This document shows, piece by piece, positions 1 to 26,929 of a stretch of 64,000 nucleotides of DNA; positions within the stretch are counted from its first letter, which is position 1, and each line of letters begins with the position of its first letter. The stretch comes from Eopsaltria australis (taxonomy: Eukaryota > Chordata > Aves > Passeriformes > Petroicidae), in contig JAVTVJ010001248.1 in the NCBI GenBank assembly GCA_034509425.1, positions 1 through 64,000 on the forward strand, given 5' to 3'. The notes under the pieces were generated by a model. It worked only from the letters and a program-made list of their open reading frames with translations. It searched no databases and had not been told where the DNA came from. The translations under genes were made by a program, and so were the position numbers.

Positions 1-278
1 CAGGCTGTGACCTGTCAGAGGGGATTTGAGTGACTGGCATGTCAAGATGCTGCATCACTGCTGTTTAACTGGGCTCCCATCCCTTGCTGACCCATATGCA
101 TGGATCCTCCTGCCCCTGAGTTCACTGTCGGAGCAGTATTAGCCCCCACTGTACCAGCCATGCTGTTGTTTGTGAGCTCCTGCTCAGTGCACACAGCCTG
201 TCCTTAGTGAGCCGTGATCTCTCTGCTGTCTGGGAGATACCGAGTGTAGGACTTGAGCTTTTTCCTCTGTCTGTCTAG

Positions 279-3253
279 CGTGCACATGAAAATAGAGGAG
301 AAAATCTCCTTGACTTGTGGCCGTGATGGAGGGTTGCAGAACATGGAGCTTCATGGCATGATCATGCTGCACATCTCTGATGAAAAGTTTGCACGGATTC
401 GCCTGCATGTAGAAAATGAAGACAAGAGGGGAGTGCAGCTACAGGTAAAGCCTGTTCGGAGTCCCATGCTGTTGAACATGCTTTTTTGCTGCTTTTCAGG
501 GGAAAAATATTGGAAATACTGGAGTATGTTGCTGTCCTGTGTTCTTGTCCAAGCCTTCTCGGCAAATGTATTGGGAATGGGAGTAGTAGGTGCAGGTATT
601 AGCAGAAGTGCAGTGCCAGGCATGCTCAAGGGATTGAAGTTCACTGGAGAAATGCAATCTTGGTCGCCATCCTGCCATTAGAGCCTTATCTGCCCAGCAG
701 TGCACCTTGGCATGCCAGGTGACCTCAGTTGGACTTTGCAGTAGCTTGGCTCAGTGTTGCTCAGTGATGTCAGCTGCAGCTGTGGAGTGGAAATGGGAAA
801 ACAAACTTCCTGTGCCAATGGGGAATAAATCTATTCTCTCGGAAGCTGTTTCTTTCTGAGGTTGCTTGTTCTGTCACTGCTGTATGTGGGATGATAACTG
901 GAGCACTTGATCACAGTCAGCAGTAGCAGCTCAGAAAGTTCTTAGGAGATTTGTTCTTCCCTTTCTCTGTCTTTGTGTGACCTTACTGATTGCTAGAGGT
1001 GGTGCTGCTTTGACACACTCTGGCTCACTCCTTGCTAGGGATTTTTCTGTACATCATCGCTCTCTGCAAGTCCACTTCCTCCCAGTGCATCCCAAGAGCA
1101 GGTTGCTCACAGGCAGTGCTTCAGGAGTCAGTAAAGTAGAAATCCTTTGCTGACTCCAGTCTTTCTGGTGTAACTTGAACAGTGACTTGCAAAAATCCTC
1201 TGCTTCTGAAAAGCTGCTCACACTTGAGGTTGTGAGGAGAGTGTTTACGTGGAGTTTGGCCACTGACACATACGTGCATTAAGGTTGCTGAGGGGAGACA
1301 GTAGTGTTATGGTGTCAGGCTGTTTTTCTCAACAGCATTAGATTGATTTTTCTTTAAACATCTGCTGTAAACATTGATGATGGTCTTTGACTTACATAGT
1401 TGTTCTGTAGATATCAGCCTGTGTCGCTAGAGTCTGTGGTGCAGTAGCATGTAAGAAGGACAGTGGTGGGGATCCTTCTTGTCAGATTAGCATTTCCTGG
1501 AAGGATTCCCAGGTTGATAAGCAGTTGTGCTCCAGATGGGCTTCTGAGCCAGGAGGAAACCTGATGTGTGTTTTGTCAAAGCAGACACTCTGGAATGTGT
1601 CAGCCTGTCCTGGTAGAACCTGCATTACCCATGGTTCTGTCCTTGGGCTTAGAACTACAGTCTGGGCATGTGTTCCTCTTTCAGACTCACCCAAACGTGG
1701 ACAAGAAGCTCTTCACTACAGAGTCACAGATCGGTTTGAAGAACCCAGAGAAGTCATTCCCTATTAACAGTGACGTGGGCGTGCTGAAGTGGAGGTTGCA
1801 GACCACAGAAGAGTCCTTCATTCCATTGACAAGTGAGTGCAAGTCTGGGGACTCGGGCAGAAGAAGCCAGTGATTGTCCATGAGCTGCTGGTAGCCACCT
1901 TGCAGCAGCTGGGCTGCCTGGAGCCTGGCATGTTGTGAGACATTGGAGATACTCTGTGTATCCATTGGACAATGCTTGTCCTTAGCAGTGTGTGTTTTCT
2001 CTAATACCTCAAGGAAAATAGAGAGCTTTTCTTTAAGTCAGCTTGAGGGTGACTTTGCTGGACATTTTGAAGTGCATCATCTTGTGAAAGCCTATTCACA
2101 TGAAAGGCCTGCATGATTCACATACTGTCTCTGTCTTCTCAGTTAACTGCTGGCCATCAGAGAGTGGGAACAGTTGTGATGTTAACATTGAATATGAGTT
2201 GCAAGAGGAGAGCCTAGAGCTGAATGATGTGATCATCACCATCCCCTTGCCGTAAGTAACGCTCCTTATCTGCACAGCACTGAGTCCCATCATCTCCTTC
2301 CCCTCCCTGTTTTGTGAATTTGGCCAAGCCAACAGGTGTTAGAGGCATTTCCTTAGCTCTGTGCAGGGAAGTTACTGTCACTTCTCATTGCCTGCTCTAG
2401 GTCTGGCGTTGGTGCCCCAGTGATTGGGGAGATTGATGGTGAGTATCGCCACGACGGCCGGAGAAACCTCCTTGAGTGGTGCCTGCCGGTGATAGATGCC
2501 AAAAACAAGAGCGGTAGCCTGGAGTTCAGCATAGCAGGGCAGCCAAACGACTTCTTCCCAGTGCAGGTTTCCTTCGTCTCCAAAAAGAACTACTGCAACA
2601 TACAGGTATGGTCACTGCTGATGCTCCACAGGTGGGATGTTACCCTTGCCTCAGTCCCTGGCTGGCTGACACTGGCCATGCTGCAGCAGGGCCATGCTGT
2701 CCCACTGGCCGTGGTTAAAGGGTTGGCATTAACCTGCCTCCGAGATAGATGGATTTGGGAGTGCCAGCGGACAGCACTGGCAGCTGACACTTCATGGAGT
2801 TTGCCTGAAGTTTCAGTTGTGTCTTCAAGTCTGAGTAATCATTAATTCCCCTCTGATTTCGTTGGAAAATTCATCAGCCTTGTAGCCAAAACACTGCTTG
2901 GCATACAACTGTCTGTCTCCACTGAAGCACAGCTAGTGGCTGTCACTTTGCCTCTCAGCAGAGACACAGTTACCACAGAAAATCACTCCCCTCTTTCAGG
3001 TTTCCTGGGAACAAAGATCTTTGTTTCAGGGCTGAGTTGTGATTTAAAGGTACTAGGTTGGTTGTACTCTCATGGTTGACCATTATGGCATTGGGAAGCA
3101 TGGCATCGCTGCAGTAGGGAGTGATGTTCAGTGCTGAGCTAATGTTGCCTGTTGTCTCCACAGGTTACCAAAGTGACCCAGGTAGACGGGAACAGCCCTG
3201 TAAGGTTTTCCACTGAAACCACCTTCCTGGTGGACAAGTACGAAATCCTGTAA
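279..3253 (+). CDS. ARCN1: ARCN1, coatomer subunit delta (3' part of gene)
   Basis: Delta-COP is a subunit of the COPI coat, which carries Golgi-to-ER and intra-Golgi traffic. Five coding exons are visible: 279-444, 1685-1832, 2143-2251, 2401-2605 and 3164-3253, all with GT-AG borders and matching phases. They give about 239 codons, the C-terminal half of a protein that is about 511 aa in human. The translation starts at [13 protein letters not shown] and contains [44 protein letters not shown] and the C-terminus FLVDKYEIL. This is the mu-homology domain of delta-COP and is nearly identical to human. The upstream exons lie before base 1, and bases 1-278 are intron. The stop is TAA at 3251-3253. 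The gene points toward PHLDB1, as in mammals. Identification is by remembered protein sequence, and the assignment is close to certain. Confidence 0.97.
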
Positions 3254-4714
3254 TGCCAGATGTGGTGACGCGCAATGGAAGAAATTTTTAAATTAAAAAA
3301 AAAAATGAGGCCGACGTTTATTCTGAATGTTGGGAACGCCACAGCCCCCTCTGCTGAGACGCGTGGCTCTGTCTGCCATCTGCAGTGTTCCTGGGTCACA
3401 GACATTTTTTGCAGAGAAGTGACGTGCTCATGGGGGGAAAGGCCACAAATTTCTTTGGCAGATTTTTACCGACTGGCAAAAAAGCAAGATCTCCGCAAAG
3501 AGCCTGATTTTGACATGCCCCCCCCGCCCCGAGATGCTCAGAGCTCACCCCAGAGCCGACCAGACATCATTCTCTTCTCTCCTGAAGCATCGCGTGCTGT
3601 TCCGTTGTTGGTGCTGCCATTTTAATTTCTCCTTGGCCTCTGGTTCTCATGTGTGGGGCCACCTGCTGGTCCTGACCCTTCCATCTGGTGGAAGCTGAGC
3701 AAATTGACCTTGGCCTCAGAGGTGGGGGGGTCATGGCAGGGGCACAGGGTGGGGAAGAGGGACCCGGGGATTCACTCCTTTTGCCCCACACAGTTACTGC
3801 TGTTCCACCGGCTCTGCTGTGTGACAGTGGCCCAGCTCCAGGTGGTCTGGTTCCTGCTGCAGCAGGGAGAGCGTCCAAAGGGGACTGTGGCCTCACTGTC
3901 TTCTACAGCTGTTCTCAGGCCAGGCTTTGGAGGAAGTTTAGTTAGGTTAGAACCAGCTGTGTATTCTTTGCGAAGCCGTTTTGGTGTCTGAGGGCTTTGC
4001 CTGCCTGGGTGAAAAGAGCTGTGGAGCCTGGTTGACTTTCTTGGCATGCTTGTCAGCATCTGTCTCAAGCCAGCGTTGGTTCAGCACTGGCAGGGATGGG
4101 AGAAGGAAATGCTGGTTTCCAGGGAATGTGGGGGCTGATCCGAGCCATTTCTCCTACTGCTGCCTCACTAGTGTTATTTGCCTCATCTCAGAGACCTGTA
4201 CTCCCCTCACAGCTCATCTCACCTGCATGGCTGGGGCCTGTCATGAGCCTGGGCACACGTCAGCTGTACAGCCAGCTGTCCTGCCGAGTGCAGGTGGAAG
4301 GCAACGGCCCTAAAAGTGCGTGTACTGTGCTCTGTGAGAGACAGCCAGCCTGTCACGGGCCCCTGGGGTCCTCTGCCAAAGAAGTTCGTGGTCTCTCCTC
4401 TGCTGGCAGCACCTGAGAGGAAATCAACCCTGGTCCTGTCCTGAGAGGGCAAGCCCTCTCCCCTAGCAAAGTAGGCAATGAATCCCATTAACCCAGTCCT
4501 GTTCCAGAGCTGCTTGTCTGTATGATTTTTAAAATGGAGTCGAGGTTAGTTCAAGCATCCAAGGAGCTTTTTTTTTTTTTTTCTTACATTCATTGGAGGG
4601 TGATATTTAAACCGAGCCGAGATCTCCACTTTTTGTAACCCTGTATGATCCTGGCCTAGGGAATAGAGCACATTCCAGTGTACACAGAGAATTCTGAGTC
4701 TTTAATCAAATAAA
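3254..4714 (+). other. ARCN1: ARCN1 3' UTR
   Basis: This is non-coding sequence between the ARCN1 stop and the first good poly(A) signal, AATAAA at 4709-4714. It contains an A-run near 3294-3304 and a T-run near 4568-4583. No earlier AATAAA was seen after the stop codon, so the whole stretch is most simply one 3' UTR of about 1.46 kb. A shorter form ending elsewhere cannot be excluded. Confidence 0.75.
4709..4714 (+). terminator. ARCN1: ARCN1 poly(A) signal AATAAA
   Basis: A canonical AATAAA lies about 1.46 kb after the ARCN1 stop, just before GC content rises sharply at the presumed PHLDB1 promoter. Its position between two genes on the same strand supports its use as the ARCN1 end signal. 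Confidence 0.75.
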
Positions 4715-4739
4715 GTACTGTTAAAGGAGCTGGCTGGGG

Positions 4740-4893
4740 GTCGTGAGATCCTTCCGGAGCTGGGACCGGTCAGCCCTGGCCACGCGGGGGCGGGACGTGC
4801 TGACACCGGTTGGGGCGGGGACACGCCGAGGCACTGGGGGACAGTGGAGCAGCGGCGGAGCCGGGGAAGGGCTGTCGGACCAGGGGAGTGACG
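4740..4893 (+). promoter_or_regulatory. PHLDB1: Probable PHLDB1 promoter and non-coding first exon
   Basis: GC- and CpG-rich sequence begins abruptly after the ARCN1 poly(A) signal. It ends in a strong donor (GTGAGC from 4894). It is a good candidate for the 5' non-coding exon of PHLDB1, spliced to 9301 where the start-codon exon begins. The exact transcription start cannot be read from sequence. Other CpG-rich stretches before the start codon could be alternative first exons, for example 7400-7606, which ends at a GTGAGG donor. Confidence 0.5.
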
Positions 4894-7800
4894 GTGAGCG
4901 GCTGCTGGCATGGCATGGGGTGGGATTCCTCCCCCTCCCCATTTGTGCCTCAGGCGACCACTGCCCAGGAGAGCCTGTGGGGCTGGGGTCAGCGTGTCCT
5001 GTAATGCAAGGACCTTCTCGTGCTTCAGGGGCAGCTTTGGGATGCAGTGGGGGCAAGAGAAAGGGGCTCAGCTGCCTTGGCCCGTGTTGGGGCCAAGTGT
5101 GGGACATGTTGGGGCTCCCTGCTCCCTGGGGTGCTGTAGGAGAGGTCCAAGGAAGGAGCTACAGACAGGGAAGTAGGAAAAGCACGGTCAGCCATAAAAC
5201 CAATCATTGCACAATGTTTTGGTGGTGTGTGGGAGGGCTGGGAGCTGGGTCAGGATCCGGTGGTCCACGTCAGTGGTGGGTTTGCTGGTGTAAGAGCCCT
5301 GAGCTCGGTGTTGGAAGGCAGCCAAAGTTCTCCCATCCCCAAATCCTGCTGCAGCTCGTGGGCAGTCACAGGAGGAGACGGTGCTTGGCCCAAGGCCACC
5401 ACTGCTGTCTCTGACACCTCTTGGGGAGCCTGGGAACGGTACTGGCCTGGCTGGATCCTGCTCCATGGCTGGACCTTGTTTACTCCAGCTTCCTGCCACG
5501 CTCCTGCCACAGCCCCTTCAGCTGCTGTCAGAAAGCCAGAGGAATCTGGCAGTCCCAGAAGATCCAGCTGCTGTGCTGAAAGGCCACTGTCTCTCCCACT
5601 CCTGCAGCTGCCCTGCAAGCCCCCAGCCCTCTCTGAGCACTAGGCAGAGGCTGCAGGGGGCAGGTCCCCAGGCTGAGCACCACAGGCAGTAGCAAGGCAG
5701 CACAGCCAGGTACTTTTTGGTAACTCCTCGTATGTTTGGGTTTGCTGTGTGCTGCCATATGTTGGTGCATGTGGGGCAGCAGGGGCAGGGTGCTGTGCAA
5801 GGGGGATGGAACCACAGGATTGCATGGCAAGGGATCCTTGCTGGCAGCCAGGAGGAGGAGAGTGATCAATGCCTGGTTTGGAGAAGTGAGGTTCACCCCA
5901 CCCCTCTCCCAGCAAACAAGGGACTGGGTGATGGGTTCATGCCAGGGGTTGGATTCAAGACCCACCAAATCCATCCTGTCTTGGTCCCCAAGATGTCATC
6001 AGTGGGAGCTGCAGATGGCCTTTGCTGAGCCAAACCTCTGGCCTGCAGGTGAGAAGTTGTCATTTTGATACGAGAGCATTTTGGGGATCAGCTCTCCATT
6101 GTGCAGTCTTGTGAGAGGTCTGCAGCTTGTGTCTGTGCTGTGCTGTCCGGAGGCCTGTGCTGATGCTGGGGTCAGTGCTTGAGCTGCAGCAGTGGCTGGG
6201 TCTCGGGGCAGCAGCCCCTGGAGCTGGCTCGGCTCGGGGAGCGCTGGGGGCAGTAGGCGGGGCTGCACGCCCTCCCCGACCTGAGCATCCACCCGCCTGT
6301 GGAGACCCTGAAGCGCGATGCCGGCGGGGCTTCGGCCACAGCACAGCTGTGCTGCGGTGGTGCAGGAGCACTTCGAGGGAGCGATGAAATCAGCGGGTGT
6401 GGCCAGGATTCCTCGGCTCCCGCCGGAGCCGTCTGGTGGCTGATTTATGGCGGTGTTATTGCCAGGATCACGGCGTTGTCCCAGCAACCACAATGCAGCC
6501 CCCACCATCCCTCGCCTGGGTGGGATGGGGCTGGCTGGGTCTCCCCCGCTGTCAGCCCCAGGCCGGGAGGCAGTGGCCAGGAGCAGGCTCCTCACTCGCC
6601 TCTGACTTCGTGCAGGAGACAGGCTCCCCCTTCCCAGCTGCCAGCGGAAGGGCCGGTTGTTTACCAGGGCAGAGGGTGTGGGAAGGGGTGAGTGCACCCT
6701 AAGTGCATTAGCAGATGTGGAGCAAACAGGCAGCCAAGTTGGCTGAAGGCTGCGATGCTCCACTGTGTGCACCCGTTAGCTCGGCCACTCGGGCTTCCTT
6801 CTGTGACTCATCTAGCCAGCCACAAGTGGGGATGACAGGCCAAGCAAGGGGGTGCCATGCATCTGCCTCTGCTGTTGCTTCATCCCAGCATGGCTGACAC
6901 TGCATGGCATGGCCTGCCAGTCTGTGCTCCTTCACGAGCACGGGCTGAATGCCCATGCCCTGGCTGTGTCCTGGCCAGTGGCACACAGTGCAGCTCTGGC
7001 TGGTACCTGCTGTGGGGTGAGTCAAGATGTGCTGTGCCCAGCTTGGGTCTAGGTGGGCAACAGCAGGTCAGGCAGGAGTGGACCCCCCGAGCATCCCTGC
7101 CCACGTGGGCTTGGGGCAGGCAGGCAAATTGCAGCCCGTGGGCAGTGGGATGCAGGGGCTCCCTGGGAGCACGGTGAGGCAGCGTGTCTGTGTGCAGCCT
7201 GCACTGTATTAGCAGGGCCCCTGCATCGGTGGGGCTGGGCGTCCTCCCAGGTGATGCTTTTGGCTGTGCCAGGTGAAGAAAGGGGCTTTTGTCTGCCAGG
7301 AGGCCGGGGCTGAGTAGGCAGCCCTGCGCGGGCTGCACGAGGACCGTGGGCTGTTTGGTGGTAACCGAGCCCGACCCCTTGGCATTTGCTGCCTTCACTG
7401 CTTCCCACGGCGGGAACAAGCGGCGCGTTCTGCAGGCGGCGGCGGGAGAAGAAAGGCCGCCTTGTCCGTCCGAGCAGTGGGGCGCCGGCTGGGGCGGCCG
7501 CGCTCCCGCCCCGCATTCCTACAGCAGAGCCGGCTGGAGAGGGGCTGCATCCCCGGCAGCTCGGGCTGGGGTGACGGCAGGCGTTCCCTGTGTGTTGACG
7601 AGACAGGTGAGGGGCTCTGATGGAGGGCAATGCTGCGGGACTGGGGCCACTGGGAAGTGGTGGGATGCCAGGGTCACCCTCCAGTTCATGGACAGGCAGG
7701 GCTGCTTGTGGAGTGGGGGGTGTTTGGTGGAGAGTTTGGGCAGCAGGAGGTGGGCAGAATCGGAGACAGTCCCCCAGGTGGCCGGGATGGGGGTCCCCCA

Positions 7801-9300
7801 TGGTTCTCACCAGGTCTCACCAGTACAGCCATGCTGGGAAGGAGTTAACACCGGCGCAAGATCCCACCCTGGCCCCGCTCCCTTCCTATGTAGCAGCCTG
7901 GCCCCTCCTGGCTTTTCCTCCTTCCTGAACATTGTGACGGGACGTGGGTGTGAGTGAGGGGCAGGGGCTCGGCTGGGCTGCGGGGTCTCCAGATGCTGGG
8001 AAGTGCGGCACCCCAGTGCCTGGGGAACATGGGCACCCTGCCGCGGAGGGTCCCGCTCGGCGCCAGGACCAGGTGGCAGGTAAGGGAGAGCACGGCTCCT
8101 GCCTCGGCAGCCGGGGAGAACTCGAGAACTGCTTTCGGGGTGCCTTATCTCTGTGCCCCCCTTCCCCAGCTGAGCTGTCCCCATCCCACGTGGTGTGGCT
8201 GTGGTCCCCACGGAGCCCTTGCTGTGGGGCGGCCAGTCCTGGTGTCGCAGGAGACGCCCGGGCTTCATCCCAGTCCTGGACCCCACGCCTGGTGTTTTCC
8301 AGCGCTTCATTTTTTCCACAGTGTGTAATAGCCGTTCACTCGCCCCCGCAGCTGAGCCCAGTGCCGGCCGAGCGGGGGGGTCCCTCCGGGGGCTGGCGGG
8401 AGAGGGGGCGATGCTGGCGAGAGCCGAGCCCGGGGCTCCTCCTGGCGGCCCCGGGACCGGCGGCCCCTAACGGGGATGGAGCACTTCCTATCCTCGCTGC
8501 CCGGGAAGGGTTAAGCCCCAGTCAGCTAGTCCAGGGCGGAAGGGAGGGACGTGGGGAGCAGCAGACGGTAAATTTAGATCCCCGGAGCATCCCGACATGG
8601 CGTGAGCGCCGGGTGACGGAAATTGTTCCTCCTCGAGTTGCCTCCCACTCACGCAGAGAATGTGTGGCAGCATGGCTGCTCCATGGGTGGTGGCCCTGGC
8701 TGCCGGTCGCAGGCCTGTGGGCCACATGGGCAGGGATACGAAACACTCAGCTGGGCTTGTGCACCATCAGCTGCTGCTGGGCTGTGTGGGAGCAGAGATG
8801 TGTGCCTGGGTGCCAGAGCTGGGCACTGGTGGCATGCACAGGGGTGCCCAGGTGTGCCATGCATGGCAGGCAGGTGTTGCTGGGGACAGCCAGAACCTGT
8901 GCTCGTGTATCCTTTGCCACTGGCAGCCATTGGGGTCTGGCTGCCCATAGCTCTTGGCATTTTTCCAACACCAGGTCCCCAAAACTGAGCTTGTGTGTAG
9001 TTTTCCTTCTGGGACTGTGTTTTGTCCTGATGCCTGACACGTGCATGGGTCTCCATGGGTGGATGGGGATATGTGTCTAGGTAGAACGCATGCCTTGGCA
9101 GGCAGGGATGCTCACTGGCTTCAGGCAGCTGCTGACATGATGAAGACAGGAGCTCAGGACAGTAATCCTCTTGGTGGCAAATGCTAGTTTGGAATGGGTA
9201 GGGTTTGTGCTCAGGCTGCTGTCAGGGATGTGCTGGAAAAATACATAAAGGCCACACCCAGTGTGGTCACTCGTGGTGCCATTCTCTGTTTCTCCTGGCA
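4894..9300 (+). other. PHLDB1: PHLDB1 5' intron(s) upstream of the start codon
   Basis: No recognisable coding exon was found in this 4.4 kb. It is GC-rich, so long stop-free frames occur on both strands, but none resembles a known family. CpG-rich patches occur around 6200-6450, 7400-7606 and 8340-8620. The patch at 7400-7606 ends in GACAG followed by GTGAGG and could be an alternative non-coding first exon. Confidence 0.5.
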
Positions 9301-9340
9301 GCCCGTGTCCGGTACCATCCGGCGTCTCCAAGAAGGCACC

Positions 9341-25606
<16,266 letters not shown>

Positions 25607-25826
25607 GGGGGGGTGCTGTGCACCCCTGATCCATCAGCTGGATGGACTCCTGAGCATCCCCAGCAGCGAGGAGCTCCCGAGGGGAGCACGGTCCCTGCTG
25701 CGCCTCGTGCCAAGGACTGTGCACACCAAGGTCAAGGACCTGCGTTGGGCCCAGCTGGGTGGTACTGAGCATTGCCTGTTCAGGCAAGGGAATAAGTTTT
25801 TTTATGTTGACTTTTTAAAAACAAAC

Positions 25827-25832
25827 TTTATT
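25827..25832 (-). terminator. Antisense poly(A) signal AATAAA (candidate)
   Basis: The plus strand reads TTTATT, so the minus strand reads TTCCAATAAAGTTTG followed by a T-rich stretch. This is the usual look of a transcript 3' end. No minus-strand protein gene is recognisable upstream of it (26930 back to 25833). If used, it would end a non-coding RNA that starts divergently from the HYOU1 CpG island and converges on PHLDB1. Confidence 0.35.
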
Positions 25833-26379
25833 GGAACAATATCCAAGTGCTGAAATGTAAAAAGCTGCCAAAGACCTGCTGGGGCCCGAGCTGTGTGCCT
25901 TGGCGAGGTGCTGGTTTTGAGGCTGATGCTGGTAGCTGCTGCCATAGTGTTCCGGGCAGGAGGCGGTGAGGCCGTGCTGTGCCATGCTGCCCCGTGCAGC
26001 CAGGATGCTCCACGCTGGTAGACTCGGAGCCCTCTTTGTAAACATTTTGTAACTTCGGGTCGTTCTCTCCCCTGTGCCGGGGCCAGATAGGGCTTGCGGT
26101 GCGGACTGCCCAGCCATAAAACATTTCGTGAACCAGGCTGTCCCTTCTGTGTGGGCTCTGAAGTGGCAGCACGCTCCAGACAGAGCAGAGCGTGGCCCTG
26201 GGCCGGGGGCCGGGCTGCGGCCCCTGGGAGCTCCCTGGCAGCGGGCTGAGGGGCGGCATCGCACAGGAGACTGCAGGGGCCGCATGAGCTGCAGGAGGCA
26301 CCAGCGACCGCAACGTCGGGAACAGGGAGGGGCGCGGCGATGCGCCGGGCCGGGCTGAGTCCCTGCAGGCCGTGCCAGG

Positions 26380-26423
26380 CCCGAGCCGAACCCGGGCCGA
26401 ACCCGAGCCGAACCCGAGCCGAG
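26380..26423 (+). repeat. 11-bp tandem repeat upstream of HYOU1
   Basis: Four copies of CCCGAGCCGAA, with one or two substitutions, lie end to end in the CpG island (26380, 26391, 26402 and 26413). The same GAGCC vocabulary returns in the array right before the HYOU1 start codon. Confidence 0.9.
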
Positions 26424-26818
26424 CCAGCGCAGGCGGGGTCTGGGGGCGGGGCCTGCGAGGGGGCGTGGCTTGGCGGTGCCCCTCGGCCGCCAGGGGGCGC
26501 GCGCGGTGCCGGCGGCTCGCACGTGGCCCGGCCGCCGTGCGGCGCGCGCGCAAGCGCACGCGCGGTGCCAGCACGCGCGCCGCTCAGCCCCGGCCCCCGC
26601 GGCCCCGCCCCCGGCGCGCTCGGCCAATGGGGCCGCGGCTCGCGCTCGTGACCGCTTCCGGCTTCCCCCGACGTGGCCCAATGGAGGCGCGCGCGCCGCG
26701 GGATTGGCGCGCGGGGCCGGCCCTGGCAGCCCCGCCAATGGGCGCGTGCCGCGTGCGGGGGGGGCGGGGCCAGACGGCGGGGCCGCCGCGGCGGGGCTGC
26801 TCCGCGCGCCGGGCCGGG

Positions 26819-26929
26819 CCGGGCCGAGCCGAGCACAGCCGAGCAGTGCCGAGCCCAACCGAGCAGTGCCGAGCAGAGCCGAGCCCAGCCGAGCCCAGTC
26901 CACCCGAGCCGAGCCCAGCCGAGCCGAGC
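26819..26929 (+). repeat. GAGCC-rich imperfect array ending at the HYOU1 start codon
   Basis: More than 100 bases consist almost entirely of variants of CCGAGC, CCGAGCC and CCGAGCAGTG, running up to the ATG at 26930. The array contains no ATG of its own. It probably forms most of the HYOU1 5' UTR and could affect scanning or vary in length between individuals. Confidence 0.8.

Larger units (their letters stand above)
25607..26929. other. PHLDB1 3' UTR and PHLDB1-HYOU1 intergenic gap
   Basis: The first 200 bases are PHLDB1 3' UTR. The only plus-strand poly(A)-like hexamer near its end is AATAAG at about 25791. The rest is GC-rich sequence leading into the HYOU1 CpG island. Long stop-free frames on the minus strand (about 550 codons in two different frames across 25802-27497) reflect base composition and match no family I know. 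A minus-strand AATAAA lies at 25827-25832. Confidence 0.6.
26340..26929 (+). promoter_or_regulatory. HYOU1: HYOU1 CpG-island promoter with CCAAT boxes and stress-type elements
   Basis: Extremely CpG-rich sequence with three forward CCAAT boxes (26624-26628, 26678-26682, 26735-26739) and one inverted (26703-26707). CCAAT at 26735, followed by nine bases and CCGCG (26749-26753), differs at one position from the ER stress element CCAAT-N9-CCACG. GACGTGG at 26670-26676 carries the ACGTGG core bound by ATF6/XBP1. HYOU1 is a known unfolded-protein-response gene, so these are plausible response sites. The start of transcription is not defined by sequence. Confidence 0.65.

Noticed and set aside
4743..5414. 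Plus-strand open frame of 223 codons at the PHLDB1 5' region
   Set aside because: The frame crosses a strong donor (4894) in a CpG island and resembles nothing. It is better explained as non-coding exon plus intron.
7944..9080. Plus-strand open frame of 378 codons before the PHLDB1 start exon
   Set aside because: No family resemblance, low-complexity composition, and a GC-rich intron setting where stop codons are rare. No supporting start or splice pattern.
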